A stretch of DNA of 64,000 bases from CAVXUB01 sp963764805 (GTDB taxonomy: Bacteria > Actinomycetota > Acidimicrobiia > Acidimicrobiales > Bog-793), in NCBI GenBank assembly GCA_963764805.1, contig CAVXUB010000002.1:186001-250000 (forward strand). Direction: 5' to 3'. A model generated the notes under the pieces. It was not told the origin of the DNA and did not search any database. It worked only from the letters and a program-made list of their open reading frames with translations. The position numbers and the translations under genes are program-made. Shown here piece after piece: positions 23,708 through 31,592 of this stretch; positions within the stretch are counted from its first letter, which is position 1; the number at the start of each line of letters is the position of its first letter.

Positions 23708-24416
23708 ATGGCGCTCCCCAGGCTCCAGCCCGACGAGGTGAGAATCGCACCATCGCTCCTCTCGGCCGACTTCGGCAGCCTCGCCGAGGCGATCGGTGAA
23801 GTCGCAACCGCCACGGACTGGATGCACGTCGACGTCATGGACGGGCACTTCGTCCCCAACCTGACCATCGGACCCCCGGTGGTCGAATCGCTCCGCCGCC
23901 ACACGGGGATGATCCTCGACTGCCACCTGATGATGACCAACCCGGGCGACTATCTCGAGGCCTTCAAGAAGGCTGGAGCGGACTCGGCGAGCGTCCACGC
24001 CGAGATCGGTGGAACGGCCGACCTGATCGACGAGATGCGCAAGCTCGACCTCGGGGTCGGTCTGGCGCTGAACCCCGACACGCCCTTCGAGGCGGTGGAG
24101 CCCTTCCTGCCGCAGATCGACCTGTTGCTGGTGATGTCGGTCTTCCCGGGCTTTGGCGGGCAGCACTTCATGGCCGAGGTGCTGGCCAAGATCTCCGAGG
24201 CGCGCCGCCGCCATCGACGAGCGCGCTGCTCACGTCGTGCTGCAGGTCGACGGGGGCATCGACGAGGAGACGGCGGGTGTGGCGGCCCGGGCGGGGGCCC
24301 GAGTCTTCGTGGCGGGGACCGCCGTGTTCCACAGCGAGCGACCGTGGGAGGCTGTGCGCCGCCTCCACGCCTCGGCATCGGCTGCCCTGGGGCGGGCTGC
24401 CGCCGGAACCGGTTGA
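23708..24416 (+). pseudogene. rpe: Ribulose-phosphate 3-epimerase with an internal frameshift
   Basis: The epimerase interconverts ribulose-5-phosphate and xylulose-5-phosphate. The first part, from ATG 23708, has SLLSADFGSLAEA, HVDVMDGHFVPN, CHLMM and VMSVFPGFGGQ, all normal. At about 24200-24213, in a CGC/GCC run, the frame must change by +1 to continue with QVDGGID and VFVAGTAVF, which end at 24416. Without the shift the last third would be an Arg-rich nonsense tail to 24430. Removing one base from the run restores a full-length enzyme of about 235 residues. A sequencing or assembly indel is most likely, because the gene is usually essential; programmed frameshifting or real decay are alternatives. 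Confidence 0.88.
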
Positions 24417-24430
24417 CGAGCGCTCGATAG

Positions 24431-24898
24431 ATGGCGCTGCGGGCGAAGATCCTCACTGTCTCGGATGGAGTGGTGGCTGGGACGCGCCAGGATCGGAGCG
24501 GCGAGGCGCTGGCGGAGCTCTTGCAAGGCGCCGGCTGGGACGTAGCCGAACGCCAGGTCGTGGCAGACGGGATCGACACAGTGGCGGGGGCGTTGCGGTC
24601 GATGGCCGACGGCTTCGGGGGGCTGATCGTGACCACGGGAGGGACAGGTTTCGGGCCGAGAGACCTCACGCCCGAAGGTACGAAGCTGGTCCTCGACCGC
24701 GAGGCGCCGGGCCTGGCGGAGGCCGCTCGCCTGGTGAGCCCTCTCGGGCGGCTCTCACGGGCGACCGCTGGCACCGTGGGGACGGCCTTGGTGATCAACG
24801 TCCCGGGCTCGTCTGGCGGTGCGATCGAGTGCCTCGGGGCGGTGCTCGACGTGCTGCCTCATGCTCTCGACCTGCTCGAGGGGGGGCGGCCGCACTAG
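24431..24898 (+). CDS. MogA/MoaB-family molybdenum cofactor protein
   Basis: This 155-residue protein of the MoCF-binding fold acts in molybdopterin adenylylation. Motifs are LTVSDGVVAGTRQDRSGEAL at the N-terminus, IVTTGGTGFGPRDLTPE in the centre (phosphate and substrate loop) and a C-terminal VINVPGSSGGAIE that corresponds to the usual LPGSP loop. The length fits the stand-alone MogA/MoaB class. It begins just after the rpe gene. No other molybdenum cofactor genes are nearby, and the Gly-Gly-Ala replacement after PGS is slightly unusual. MogA and MoaB cannot be separated with confidence. Confidence 0.88.
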   Translation: MALRAKILTVSDGVVAGTRQDRSGEALAELLQGAGWDVAERQVVADGIDTVAGALRSMADGFGGLIVTTGGTGFGPRDLTPEGTKLVLDREAPGLAEAARLVSPLGRLSRATAGTVGTALVINVPGSSGGAIECLGAVLDVLPHALDLLEGGRPH

Positions 24899-24912
24899 GC
24901 CCAGCCGGCCGG

Positions 24913-24941
24913 CCGCATCGTAAGCCCGCCGCATCGTAAGT
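24913..24941 (+). repeat. Short tandem direct repeat, GCCGCATCGTAAG twice
   Basis: Identical 13-bp units at 24913-24925 and 24929-24941 (period 16). They lie between the MogA/MoaB-like gene and ribD. The rest of this 184-bp gap holds the ribD promoter and no FMN riboswitch that I can recognise. Confidence 0.7.
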
Positions 24942-25032
24942 CGAGAAGTGTTGCCTATAGGTGCATCTTCTCCGTTTACGTTTGCGGGTGGCGAGCCCCA
25001 GCGCCACAGCTAGAACCTGTTCCTGTTCATGC

Positions 25033-25061
25033 TTGGCACCGAAACTGACCGGGAGTAAACT
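25033..25061 (+). promoter_or_regulatory. Predicted sigma-70 type promoter for the rib operon
   Basis: TTGGCA (25033-25038) and TAAACT (25056-25061) are separated by exactly 17 nt. Transcription would start near 25068, about 15 nt before GTG 25083. AAAGG at 25073-25077 is the ribosome-binding site. Confidence 0.6.
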
Positions 25062-25082
25062 GACACCAGTCGAAAGGCCCCC

Positions 25083-26102
25083 GTGGACGACGCCGCGTAC
25101 ATGCTGAAGGCGATCGAGAACGCCGCCTTGGTGCGGGCCAAGGTCTCGCCACGGCCCTGGGTCGGCGCAGTCGTGGCTACCCAGGACGGAGAGGTCGTCG
25201 GGGAGGGGGCGACGGACGGTCGAAAGGGTCCCCACGCAGAGGTCGTGGCCCTGGCCCGTGCCGGGTCACGGGCGGCCGGCGCCACCATCTACGTGACGCT
25301 CGAGCCGTGCTCGCACCACGGCCTGACTCCGCCATGCACGGATGCACTGATCGCCGCCGGGATCCGCAGGGCAGTCGTCGCCCTCGTCGATCCCGACGAG
25401 CGGGTGAGCGGCTCCGGCATCGCAGCGTTGCGGGCGGCCGGGATCGCTGTCGACGTCGGCGTCGGTGCGGATGAGTCATCGGCTCAGCTGGCTCCGTATC
25501 TCAAGCATCGGCGCACCGGGCGACCGTTCGTGATCCTGAAGCTGGCGGCAACGCTTGACGGCAGGATCGCGGCACCGGACGGATCATCACGCTGGATCAC
25601 CGGCGAGGCGGCGAGGCGCGACGTACATCGGCTGCGCGGCGAGAGCGATGCGGTCCTCGTCGGCGCCGGCACCGTGAGGGAGGACGACCCGGAGCTGACG
25701 GTGCGGCTGTGGGGGCCTGTGGAGAACCAGCCGCTCCGTGTAGTGCTGGGAGACATACCGGCGGGCGCGAAGGTGGCGCCGGCGGTATCGATGAAGGGTG
25801 AGCTGGCGGGGATCCTCGATCAGCTCGGTGAGCGAGGGGTACTGCAGCTCCTCGTCGAAGGTGGCTCGCGGGTGGCCCACGAGTTCCACGAGCAGCGACT
25901 CGTCGACCGCTACGTCTTCTACGTCGCACCGAGTCTCTTCGGTGGCGAGGATGCTCGTCCGTTGTTCGCCGGCGATGGTGCTGCAACGATGCCGGACCTC
26001 TGGCGTGGACGGATCGTCGCCGTTGAGCAACTCGGCGATGATCTTCGAATCGACGTCGAAACCCCCCCACCTACGGGAAGACCTAGAGAAAGCAGCAGGT
26101 AG
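25083..26102 (+). CDS. ribD: Bifunctional riboflavin biosynthesis deaminase/reductase RibD
   Basis: It performs two early riboflavin steps: deamination of the pyrimidine intermediate, then reduction of its ribosyl chain. The N-terminal deaminase shows the zinc motifs PHAEVVAL and EPCSHHGLTPPC. The C-terminal reductase begins at about residue 145 (PFVILKLAATLDGRIA) with WITGEAARRDVHRLR, LVGAGTVREDDPELTVR and LLVEGGSRVAHEF. The reductase is about 20-25 residues shorter than usual between the phosphate-binding strand and LVEGG (around residue 225-245). It is the first gene of ribD-ribBA-ribH, with its own promoter and GTG start. Confidence 0.95.
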   Translation: MDDAAYMLKAIENAALVRAKVSPRPWVGAVVATQDGEVVGEGATDGRKGPHAEVVALARAGSRAAGATIYVTLEPCSHHGLTPPCTDALIAAGIRRAVVALVDPDERVSGSGIAALRAAGIAVDVGVGADESSAQLAPYLKHRRTGRPFVILKLAATLDGRIAAPDGSSRWITGEAARRDVHRLRGESDAVLVGAGTVREDDPELTVRLWGPVENQPLRVVLGDIPAGAKVAPAVSMKGELAGILDQLGERGVLQLLVEGGSRVAHEFHEQRLVDRYVFYVAPSLFGGEDARPLFAGDGAATMPDLWRGRIVAVEQLGDDLRIDVETPPPTGRPRESSR

Positions 26103-26107
26103 GCTGG

Positions 26108-27469
26108 ATGCTGGACTTGGAGCGGAGACGAGAAGTGGCCCTCGACACCATCGACGATGCGATAGCGGCGATCGGCCGCGGCGAGATGGTCGTCGTCATC
26201 GACGACGAGAAGCGCGAGAACGAGGGCGATCTCGTGATGGCGGCCGAGTTCGTCACGCCCGAGAAAGTGGCCTTCTTCCTGGCTCACACTTCGGGCCTGA
26301 TCTGCGCGCCCCTCACCCCCGAACGACTCGACGAGCTCGACCTTCCGCTGATGGTTGCCAACAACACCGAGTCGCAGCGGACGGCCTTCACGGTGACGGT
26401 CGACTACCGGCACGGCACGACGACCGGCATATCGGCGGCCGACCGAGCCTCGACCATCCGCGCCCTGATCGATCCGGCGGCTACGCCCGGTGATTTCGCC
26501 CGGCCGGGTCACATCCTGCCCCTTCGCTACCGGCCCGGTGGGGTGCTGAAGCGAGCAGGGCATACCGAGGCAACCGTCGATCTCTGCCGCATGGCGGGAC
26601 TGCAGCCGGCCGGGTTCCTCTGCGAGATCGTCAGTGCCGACAAGACGACGATGGCCCGTCTCCCCGAGCTCGTCGAGTTCGCTCGCCGGCACGGGCTGTT
26701 GATCGTGTCGATCGCCGACCTGGTGCGCCATCGCCGCCAGCGCGAGAAGTTGGTCACCCGCTTGGCGTCGGCTCGGATCCCGACGATCGCCGGTGACTTC
26801 ACGGGCATCGCCTTCGAGTCGCAGCTCGACGGGGAGCACCACCTGGCGCTCGTCCGCGGCGACGTCGCCGGCAAGCAGAACGTGCTCGTGCGCGTGCATA
26901 GCGAGTGTTTGACGGGCGATGTGTTCGGGTCGCTCAGATGTGATTGCGGGCCGCAGCTCGAGCACGCGCTGCGCAGGATCGCCGAAGAGGGGAGCGGGGT
27001 CGTCGTCTACCTGCGCGGTCACGAAGGGCGGGGCATAGGGCTCGGGCACAAGCTGCGGGCTTACCACCTGCAGGAGCAGGGCCACGACACGGTCGATGCC
27101 AACCTCGAGCTCGGGCTGCCGGTGGACAGCCGGGAGTACGGCATCGGCGCCCAGATCCTCGTCGACCTCGGCATCACGACGATGCGGCTGATGACCAACA
27201 ATCCCGCCAAGTACGGGGGGCTGGAGGGCTTCGGTCTTGACATCGTGGAGCGGATCCCGATCGAGTCGGCGCCCAACTCGGAGAACTTGAACTACCTGCG
27301 GACGAAGCGAGAGCGCCTCGGGCACCTGCTCGAGGGCCTGGAGGCGGGCTTCGCCGAGGTGAGCGATCCATCTGACATCGGCGACGGCGCCGAGCCGGTG
27401 GCAGTCGGGGACGGCGTGCCGCTCGCACCACTCGCAGCGGACTCCGCGGCGGTCGATCCCGGTCGATGA
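26108..27469 (+). CDS. ribBA: Bifunctional 3,4-dihydroxy-2-butanone 4-phosphate synthase / GTP cyclohydrolase II
   Basis: The two halves feed both branches of riboflavin synthesis. The N-terminal RibB domain (residues 1 to about 200) has DDEKRENEGDLVMAAE and HTSGLICAPL, then RAGHTEATVDLCRMAGL. The C-terminal RibA domain has the zinc-binding cysteines in RVHSECLTGDVFGSLRCDCGPQ, plus LRGHEGRGIGLGHKLRAY and the ending LNYLRTKRERLGH. A short unconserved acidic tail follows. The stop overlaps the ribH start (ATGA). The gene for the riboflavin synthase alpha chain, often placed between ribD and ribBA, is absent from this cluster. Confidence 0.96.
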   Translation: MLDLERRREVALDTIDDAIAAIGRGEMVVVIDDEKRENEGDLVMAAEFVTPEKVAFFLAHTSGLICAPLTPERLDELDLPLMVANNTESQRTAFTVTVDYRHGTTTGISAADRASTIRALIDPAATPGDFARPGHILPLRYRPGGVLKRAGHTEATVDLCRMAGLQPAGFLCEIVSADKTTMARLPELVEFARRHGLLIVSIADLVRHRRQREKLVTRLASARIPTIAGDFTGIAFESQLDGEHHLALVRGDVAGKQNVLVRVHSECLTGDVFGSLRCDCGPQLEHALRRIAEEGSGVVVYLRGHEGRGIGLGHKLRAYHLQEQGHDTVDANLELGLPVDSREYGIGAQILVDLGITTMRLMTNNPAKYGGLEGFGLDIVERIPIESAPNSENLNYLRTKRERLGHLLEGLEAGFAEVSDPSDIGDGAEPVAVGDGVPLAPLAADSAAVDPGR

Positions 27470-28092
27470 GCCCGGCTGGCGGGCGGCCAAGGCGCGAGCA
27501 GCCGGCCGGCGACGGTGCTGGCGGTGAGCGGCCGAGCGGTGAGGGCCTGAGCATGGGCGTTGCCTGTGCCCGCTGGAACGGGGAGGTGACCGAGATCCTC
27601 CTGGAGGGGGCGCTGCGACGGCTCGTCGAGATCGGCGTCGACCCGGATCGGGTACGCACCGTACTCGTCCCAGGTGCTTTCGAGCTGCCGCTGGCCGCCC
27701 AGGCGCTGGCTCGCTCCGGGGCTATCGACGCGGTGATCTGCCTCGGGGCGGTGATCCGGGGCGAGACGAGCCACTACGACTTCGTCGCCGGCCAATGCGC
27801 AGAGGGATTGCAGCGAGTGCAGCTCGAGACGGGGGTGCCGATTGCCTTCGGCGTGCTGACGACGGAGAACCTGGCGCAGGCCCTCGACCGCGCCGGCGGC
27901 CGCCACGGTCACAAGGGCGAGGAGGCTGCGGACACGGCCGTCGAGATGGCCAGCGTGCTGCGGTCGCTGCGCGACCTGGGGCGGGCGGCGGGGAACTCGG
28001 CTACCTCACCCCCCCAGCCTGCAGACGCCGCCGAGCCCGGCGAGCCCATCGAGCCAGCCGAGCCCGGCGAGCCCGCCGAGCCGGCATTCTGA
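27466..28092 (+). CDS. ribH: 6,7-dimethyl-8-ribityllumazine synthase
   Basis: It condenses the two riboflavin precursors to lumazine, typically as an icosahedral capsid. The core is clear: ARWNGEVTEILLEGAL, VPGAFELPLAAQAL, LGAVIRGETSHYDFV and GVLTTENLAQALDRAG, with the catalytic His near GHKGEEAADTAVEM. The usual FN near the N-terminus is WN here. Both ends carry low-complexity extensions: an Arg/Gly-rich 25-residue N-terminus and a C-terminal repeat of Pro-Ala-Glu units (EPGEP...EPAEP). These are longer than the family norm and would lie outside a capsid. The start ATG 27466 overlaps the ribBA stop. Confidence 0.93.
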   Translation: MSPAGGRPRREQPAGDGAGGERPSGEGLSMGVACARWNGEVTEILLEGALRRLVEIGVDPDRVRTVLVPGAFELPLAAQALARSGAIDAVICLGAVIRGETSHYDFVAGQCAEGLQRVQLETGVPIAFGVLTTENLAQALDRAGGRHGHKGEEAADTAVEMASVLRSLRDLGRAAGNSATSPPQPADAAEPGEPIEPAEPGEPAEPAF

Positions 28093-28108
28093 ACGACCCG
28101 CAGAGGGC

Positions 28109-28468
28109 TCAGACGCCGCCTTCCCGGGCGCTCAGCACGCAGAACTCGTTCCCCTCGGGATCGGCGAGCACGATCCAGGTCTCGTCGCCCTGGCCGATGT
28201 CGGCGTGCGTGGCACCTAGAGCGATGATCCTCTCCACCTCGGCGTCCCGGTCCTCGGGAGCGAGGTCGATGTGCAGGCGGTTCTTGAGGGACTTGGCCTC
28301 GGGCACAGGCACGAAGACGAGCGCAGGGTAGGTGTCCTCGTCGCGAGCCACGACAACCTCGTCCGGCTCCTCGTAGACGACTTTCCAGTCGAGTACAGCC
28401 GCCCAGAACCTCGCCAGCGAGTGAGGGTCGGCCGAGTCGACGACGACGGTGTAGAAGCGAGAGCCCAT
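28109..28468 (-). CDS. VOC-family (glyoxalase-like) protein
   Basis: A small protein of 119 residues with one vicinal-oxygen-chelate domain: FYTVVVDSADPHSLARFWAAVLDW at the start and a terminal WIVLADPEGNEFCVL, which is typical of the family. The central block LHIDLAPEDRDAEVERIIALGA is also characteristic. The fold supports glyoxalase, dioxygenase or drug-binding roles, and none can be chosen. Start ATG 28468 gives a clean N-terminus (MGSRFYTVV); the longer frame to 28537 is not supported. It lies antisense between ribH and the HisG-like gene. Confidence 0.82.
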   Translation of the reverse strand: MGSRFYTVVVDSADPHSLARFWAAVLDWKVVYEEPDEVVVARDEDTYPALVFVPVPEAKSLKNRLHIDLAPEDRDAEVERIIALGATHADIGQGDETWIVLADPEGNEFCVLSAREGGV

Positions 28469-28548
28469 CGGGCCAACATAGCGAAGCGGTGCGCGGACCT
28501 CTCCGGCGAAAGATGTCAGATGCGGGATGTTTGGCAAAGATCAGCACG

Positions 28549-29028
28549 ATGACTGACGCCACGGTGCATCCGGGCTGGCGCCGCTGCGAGGTCGCGGGCC
28601 ACGCTGATCGGATGCTGACCCGGCGATTCCTCGAGGAGCACGGGATCGAGGCCGACATCCGCCTCTCCTATGGCGCAACGGAGGCGAAGGTACCCGACAT
28701 CGCCGATGCTGTGGTGGAGATAACCGAGACCGGGCGGGCGCTCGCCACGGCAGGACTTCGCGTCCTCGAAACTCTCCTCGTTTCGCGAACCGAGCTCATC
28801 GCCAGCCCAAAGGCCGCCGCCGACTCGACCAAGCTGCACGCCATGCGCCAGCTGCAGACGCTGCTGCACTCGATGAAGTCGCCGACCGTCTCGAAGCTGT
28901 TCGGCGAACGCGGCTACGCAGTCGAGACGGTCGACCCCAAGACCGAGATCAACGAGCTGATCCCGGCGCTCAAGGACAATGGCGCGACCGACATGACCGA
29001 GCTGGCCCTCGCCAAGATCGTGCACTGA
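28549..29028 (+). CDS. N-terminally truncated ATP phosphoribosyltransferase (HisG)-like protein
   Basis: About 159 residues that match only the second half of HisG. The segment LTRRFLEEHGIEADIRLSYG, then ATEAKVPDIADAVVEITETG and RVLETLLVSRTELIASPKA, aligns to the HisG domain II core. It ends with SPTVSKLFGERGYAVE and a C-terminal regulatory-like stretch. About 150 N-terminal residues with the PRPP-binding part are missing, and about 25-27 residues are absent between QTLLHSM and SPTV compared with the long form. No start upstream restores them. The position after the rib genes is where hisG occurs in other actinobacteria (rib...hisE-hisG), so it is likely a remnant or a separate small regulator, not an active enzyme. 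Confidence 0.7.
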   Translation: MTDATVHPGWRRCEVAGHADRMLTRRFLEEHGIEADIRLSYGATEAKVPDIADAVVEITETGRALATAGLRVLETLLVSRTELIASPKAAADSTKLHAMRQLQTLLHSMKSPTVSKLFGERGYAVETVDPKTEINELIPALKDNGATDMTELALAKIVH

Positions 29029-29033
29029 GGCCG

Positions 29034-29294
29034 ATGACCGTACGGCGGGCGCCGCTGCTGGTGGGTCGGGTGACAGGGCTCGATGCCGAGCGGGGGACAG
29101 GCGAGGTGACGGCAGATCCTGTCGAGGGAAGCGTCCCCCGTCCGCCCTACCGGTTTCACGTCACCGAGATCGCCGGCGGATCACGCACGATCCCGGTCGG
29201 CTGCAGGGTCGTCTTCGCTCTTGCGGCACGGCCTCTGGGCGAGATCGAGGCAGTGTCCGTCACGCCCGTCACGCCCTTGCCGCCGCCTGCCTGA
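29034..29294 (+). CDS. Small cold-shock-domain-like protein
   Basis: An 86-residue protein whose first 60 residues resemble a compact OB-fold of the cold-shock class: LVGRVTGLDAERGTGEV, then YRFHVTEIAGGSRTIPVGCRVVFALA. The usual RNP1 motif KGFGFI is replaced by ERGTGEV, so nucleic-acid binding is plausible but not secure. The C-terminus is a Pro-rich tail. It begins 6 nt after the HisG-like stop and may be co-transcribed. Confidence 0.6.
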   Translation: MTVRRAPLLVGRVTGLDAERGTGEVTADPVEGSVPRPPYRFHVTEIAGGSRTIPVGCRVVFALAARPLGEIEAVSVTPVTPLPPPA

Positions 29295-29311
29295 GCCGGC
29301 CCGACGACGGT

Positions 29312-29809
29312 TCAGGCGCCCTTTGAGTCTCCGCCCTGGCGGCTCTCCTCGGCCTCCATGGCGGCAGTGATCTGCACGAAGGCGAGACGGATCTGCGCCA
29401 GCCCTTCCCGAAGGGTCGCCGCGTGCGTGCCCAAGCGCTCGCCGAGGCCTTCGACGACAGCGCCGAAGCCGTCGATTGCCAGCCTCGCCTCGGGGAGAGC
29501 CGGCGGCTGGCGCGAGAGATGAAGCGCTGCCAGCTCGAACATGCCGTATGCGTGGTTGGCGATGACATCCTCGACAGGGGTGGCTGCCAGCCGGTCCTGC
29601 AGGTCGGCCAGCTCGTCGTTCAGCTGCGCCTGCTCCTCGGGTGTGAGGTCCGACAGATCAGGAGCCGACCCCGGCGCGCCCGGACCTCCGGGCACGGATC
29701 GCTCAGCGAACCCACCATGCTCCGGGGCCCCGGAGGCGGCCGGAGACCCGGGGTCATGCTGCTCACGAGGGACGTTGTGCTCTCCTGAGGGTGTCCAGAG
29801 GGTGCTCAC
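29312..29809 (-). CDS. DUF1844-family protein
   Basis: This 165-residue protein has an acidic, Pro/Gly-rich N-terminal half and a C-terminal DUF1844-like helical domain: EEQAQLNDELADLQDRLAATPVEDV, IANHAYGMFELAALHL and LAIDGFGAVVEGLGERLG. DUF1844 proteins are small, widespread and of unknown function. The start GTG 29809 was chosen because a -10-like TAGGCT lies 7 nt upstream, giving a leaderless message. The longer frame from 29839 runs through that box. Confidence 0.7.
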   Translation of the reverse strand: MSTLWTPSGEHNVPREQHDPGSPAASGAPEHGGFAERSVPGGPGAPGSAPDLSDLTPEEQAQLNDELADLQDRLAATPVEDVIANHAYGMFELAALHLSRQPPALPEARLAIDGFGAVVEGLGERLGTHAATLREGLAQIRLAFVQITAAMEAEESRQGGDSKGA

Positions 29810-29816
29810 AACTGCT

Positions 29817-29822
29817 AGCCTA
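29817..29822 (-). promoter_or_regulatory. -10-like element for a leaderless transcript of the DUF1844 gene
   Basis: TAGGCT on the minus strand ends 7 nt before GTG 29809, the spacing of actinobacterial leaderless genes. No -35 was recognised. Confidence 0.35.
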
Positions 29823-29998
29823 GGGGCCACATAAAGCAAGGGAAGCGAGGCAGGCCCTGTGCCGACGCCTCCACCTGTCCACCGGGTGGCGTGCAGCCGC
29901 TTGCGAGTGCGCCAGGTCGACGGTAGGCCAGCTCAATCGGCGTCGCTTTCCGAGCGGCATCTGCTCATCGGGCAGGTTCCGCACGCACGAGAGGAGTG

Positions 29999-30817
29999 AT
30001 GCCCATTACCAGCGCCCCAGCCGTCAACGAGCCTCGGATCAACGACAGGATCCGTGCTCGCGAGGTTCGCCTTGTCGACCCCGACGGGAACCAACTCGGG
30101 ATCAGGCCTCTCCCCGAAGCACTCGCGTTGGCACGGGAGCTCGATCTCGACCTCGTCGAGGTGGCACCTCTCGCAACGCCTCCGGTGTGCCGTGTCATGG
30201 ACTACGGGAAGTTCAAGTTCGACGCAGCCCAAAAGGCCCGGGAGTCGCGGCGAAAGGCGAGCAACGTCGGGATCAAGGAGATGAAGTACCGGCCGAAGAT
30301 CGGCATGGGGGACTTCGACACCAAGACCCGTAGAGTGCTCAAGTTCCTGGCCGAGGGGCACAAGGTGAAGATCACCATCATGTTCCGGGGCCGTGAGCTG
30401 TACCACCCCGAGCTGGGAAGGAAGATCCTCGACAAGATCGCCGAACAGGTGGAGGGCACCGCCAAGGTAGAGGCGGAGGCGCGCCTCGACGGGCGGAACA
30501 TGGTGATGGTCCTCGCCCCGGACAAGAGGGCACGCCAGTCGGCGGCAGCTCGCCAGGCGACCACCTCAGGCAACGGATCGGGTCCTGCCGGTGCAGAGGG
30601 TTCCGATGACAAGGTCGGGATCGACCCGACGGCTGACGAGGTCGGCGTGGAGGCCACGGCTGACGGGGGCGCTGAGGGTGATGTCGACGAGAGCGCTCAG
30701 GACGACGGCGCTCAGGACGACGGCGATCAGGATGACATCGACGATGGCGACGACGTCGACGAGTCGGAGAACGCGGACGAGCCGGAGAACCTAGAGAGCG
30801 TCGACGAGGCCGGGTAG
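29999..30817 (+). CDS. infC: Translation initiation factor IF-3, with a long acidic C-terminal tail
   Basis: IF-3 binds the 30S subunit and checks start-codon choice. The N-domain begins INDRIRAREVRLVDPDGNQLG, the linker region has RVMDYGKFKFD, and the C-domain has KEMKYRPKIGMGDFDTK and KVKITIMFRGRELYHPELG, all typical. A tail of about 75 residues rich in Asp and Glu follows residue 195 and is much longer than in most bacteria. AGGAG (29992-29996) lies only 2 nt before ATG 29999 but 8 nt before an in-frame ATT at 30005, so initiation at ATT, as in E. coli infC, is possible. It heads the infC-rpmI-rplT operon. Confidence 0.94.
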   Translation: MPITSAPAVNEPRINDRIRAREVRLVDPDGNQLGIRPLPEALALARELDLDLVEVAPLATPPVCRVMDYGKFKFDAAQKARESRRKASNVGIKEMKYRPKIGMGDFDTKTRRVLKFLAEGHKVKITIMFRGRELYHPELGRKILDKIAEQVEGTAKVEAEARLDGRNMVMVLAPDKRARQSAAARQATTSGNGSGPAGAEGSDDKVGIDPTADEVGVEATADGGAEGDVDESAQDDGAQDDGDQDDIDDGDDVDESENADEPENLESVDEAG

Positions 30818-30898
30818 GCCAAGGGGTCGAGGTACGCAGGCGGCGGAGCGGCGGCAAGAAGAGGCGGAGTAGGACGAGCGAGCGAGGAGCACAACGAG

Positions 30899-31093
30899 AT
30901 GCCGAAGATGAAGACAGACCGCGGCGCGGCCGCCCGCTTCAAGCTGACCGGGACAGGACGGCTCCGCCGCCAACAGGCGAACCGGCGTCACATCCTGGAG
31001 AAGAAGTCGACCGTACGTACCCGCCGTCTCGATCGTGACGTCGATCTCTCTCCCGGCGATCGCCGCCGGATGAAGAGGCTCCTCGGCCTATAG
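30899..31093 (+). CDS. rpmI: Ribosomal protein bL35
   Basis: A 64-residue, strongly basic ribosomal protein: MPKMKTDRGAAARFKLTGTG at the N-terminus and the characteristic RRQQANRRHILEKKS and RRMKRLLGL. Length is normal. GAGGAG lies upstream at about 30883-30890. It is the second gene of the infC-rpmI-rplT operon, 81 nt after infC. Confidence 0.97.
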   Translation: MPKMKTDRGAAARFKLTGTGRLRRQQANRRHILEKKSTVRTRRLDRDVDLSPGDRRRMKRLLGL

Positions 31094-31191
31094 CCGCCGC
31101 AGGCGCCCGAGCCACACAGCCGCTGCGGCGCTGTGCACGGCTCTCGGAGTCCTCACCCCCACACCCTCGACTCAGGAAAGGAGTCCCCGCG

Positions 31192-31581
31192 ATGGCCAGG
31201 GTCAAGCGCGCCGTCCACGCCAAGAAGCATCACCGCGCCGTGTTGGAGCGTGCGCAGGGCTATTACGGCAACAAGTCCCGTTCGTTTCGGGCAGCCAACG
31301 AGCAGGTCATGCACTCCCTGCAGTACGCCTACAGGGACCGCCGTGCCCGCAAGGGAGACTTCCGCAAGCTCTGGATCCAGCGCATCAATGCCGCCGCCCG
31401 GGCCGAGGGGATGAGCTACAGCCGCTTCATCGCCGGACTGCACCGCGCCGGGGTCGAGGTCGACCGCAAGGTGCTCGCCGACATCGCAGTAACCGACGCC
31501 GCCGCCTTCGCAGCACTCGTCGACATCGCCCGCCAGGCGATCGCAGGCGACGGTGAGGATGCCGCAGAGGCCGCTTCCTGA
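31192..31581 (+). CDS. rplT: Ribosomal protein bL20
   Basis: A 129-residue 23S rRNA-binding protein needed early in 50S assembly. It starts MARVKRAVHAKKHHRAVLERA and includes GYYGNKSRSFRAANEQVMHSLQ, RDRRARKGDFRKLWIQRINAA and GMSYSRFIAGL, all standard. The C-terminus is slightly longer than usual with an Ala/Glu tail. It is preceded by AAAGGAG. In E. coli L20 represses this operon by binding its mRNA; no such structure was recognised here. Confidence 0.97.
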   Translation: MARVKRAVHAKKHHRAVLERAQGYYGNKSRSFRAANEQVMHSLQYAYRDRRARKGDFRKLWIQRINAAARAEGMSYSRFIAGLHRAGVEVDRKVLADIAVTDAAAFAALVDIARQAIAGDGEDAAEAAS

Positions 31582-31592
31582 GCGACCAGCCG

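Noticed and set aside
24899..25082. FMN riboswitch before ribD
   Set aside because: No conserved RFN segments are visible; a simple promoter with a very short leader explains the region better.
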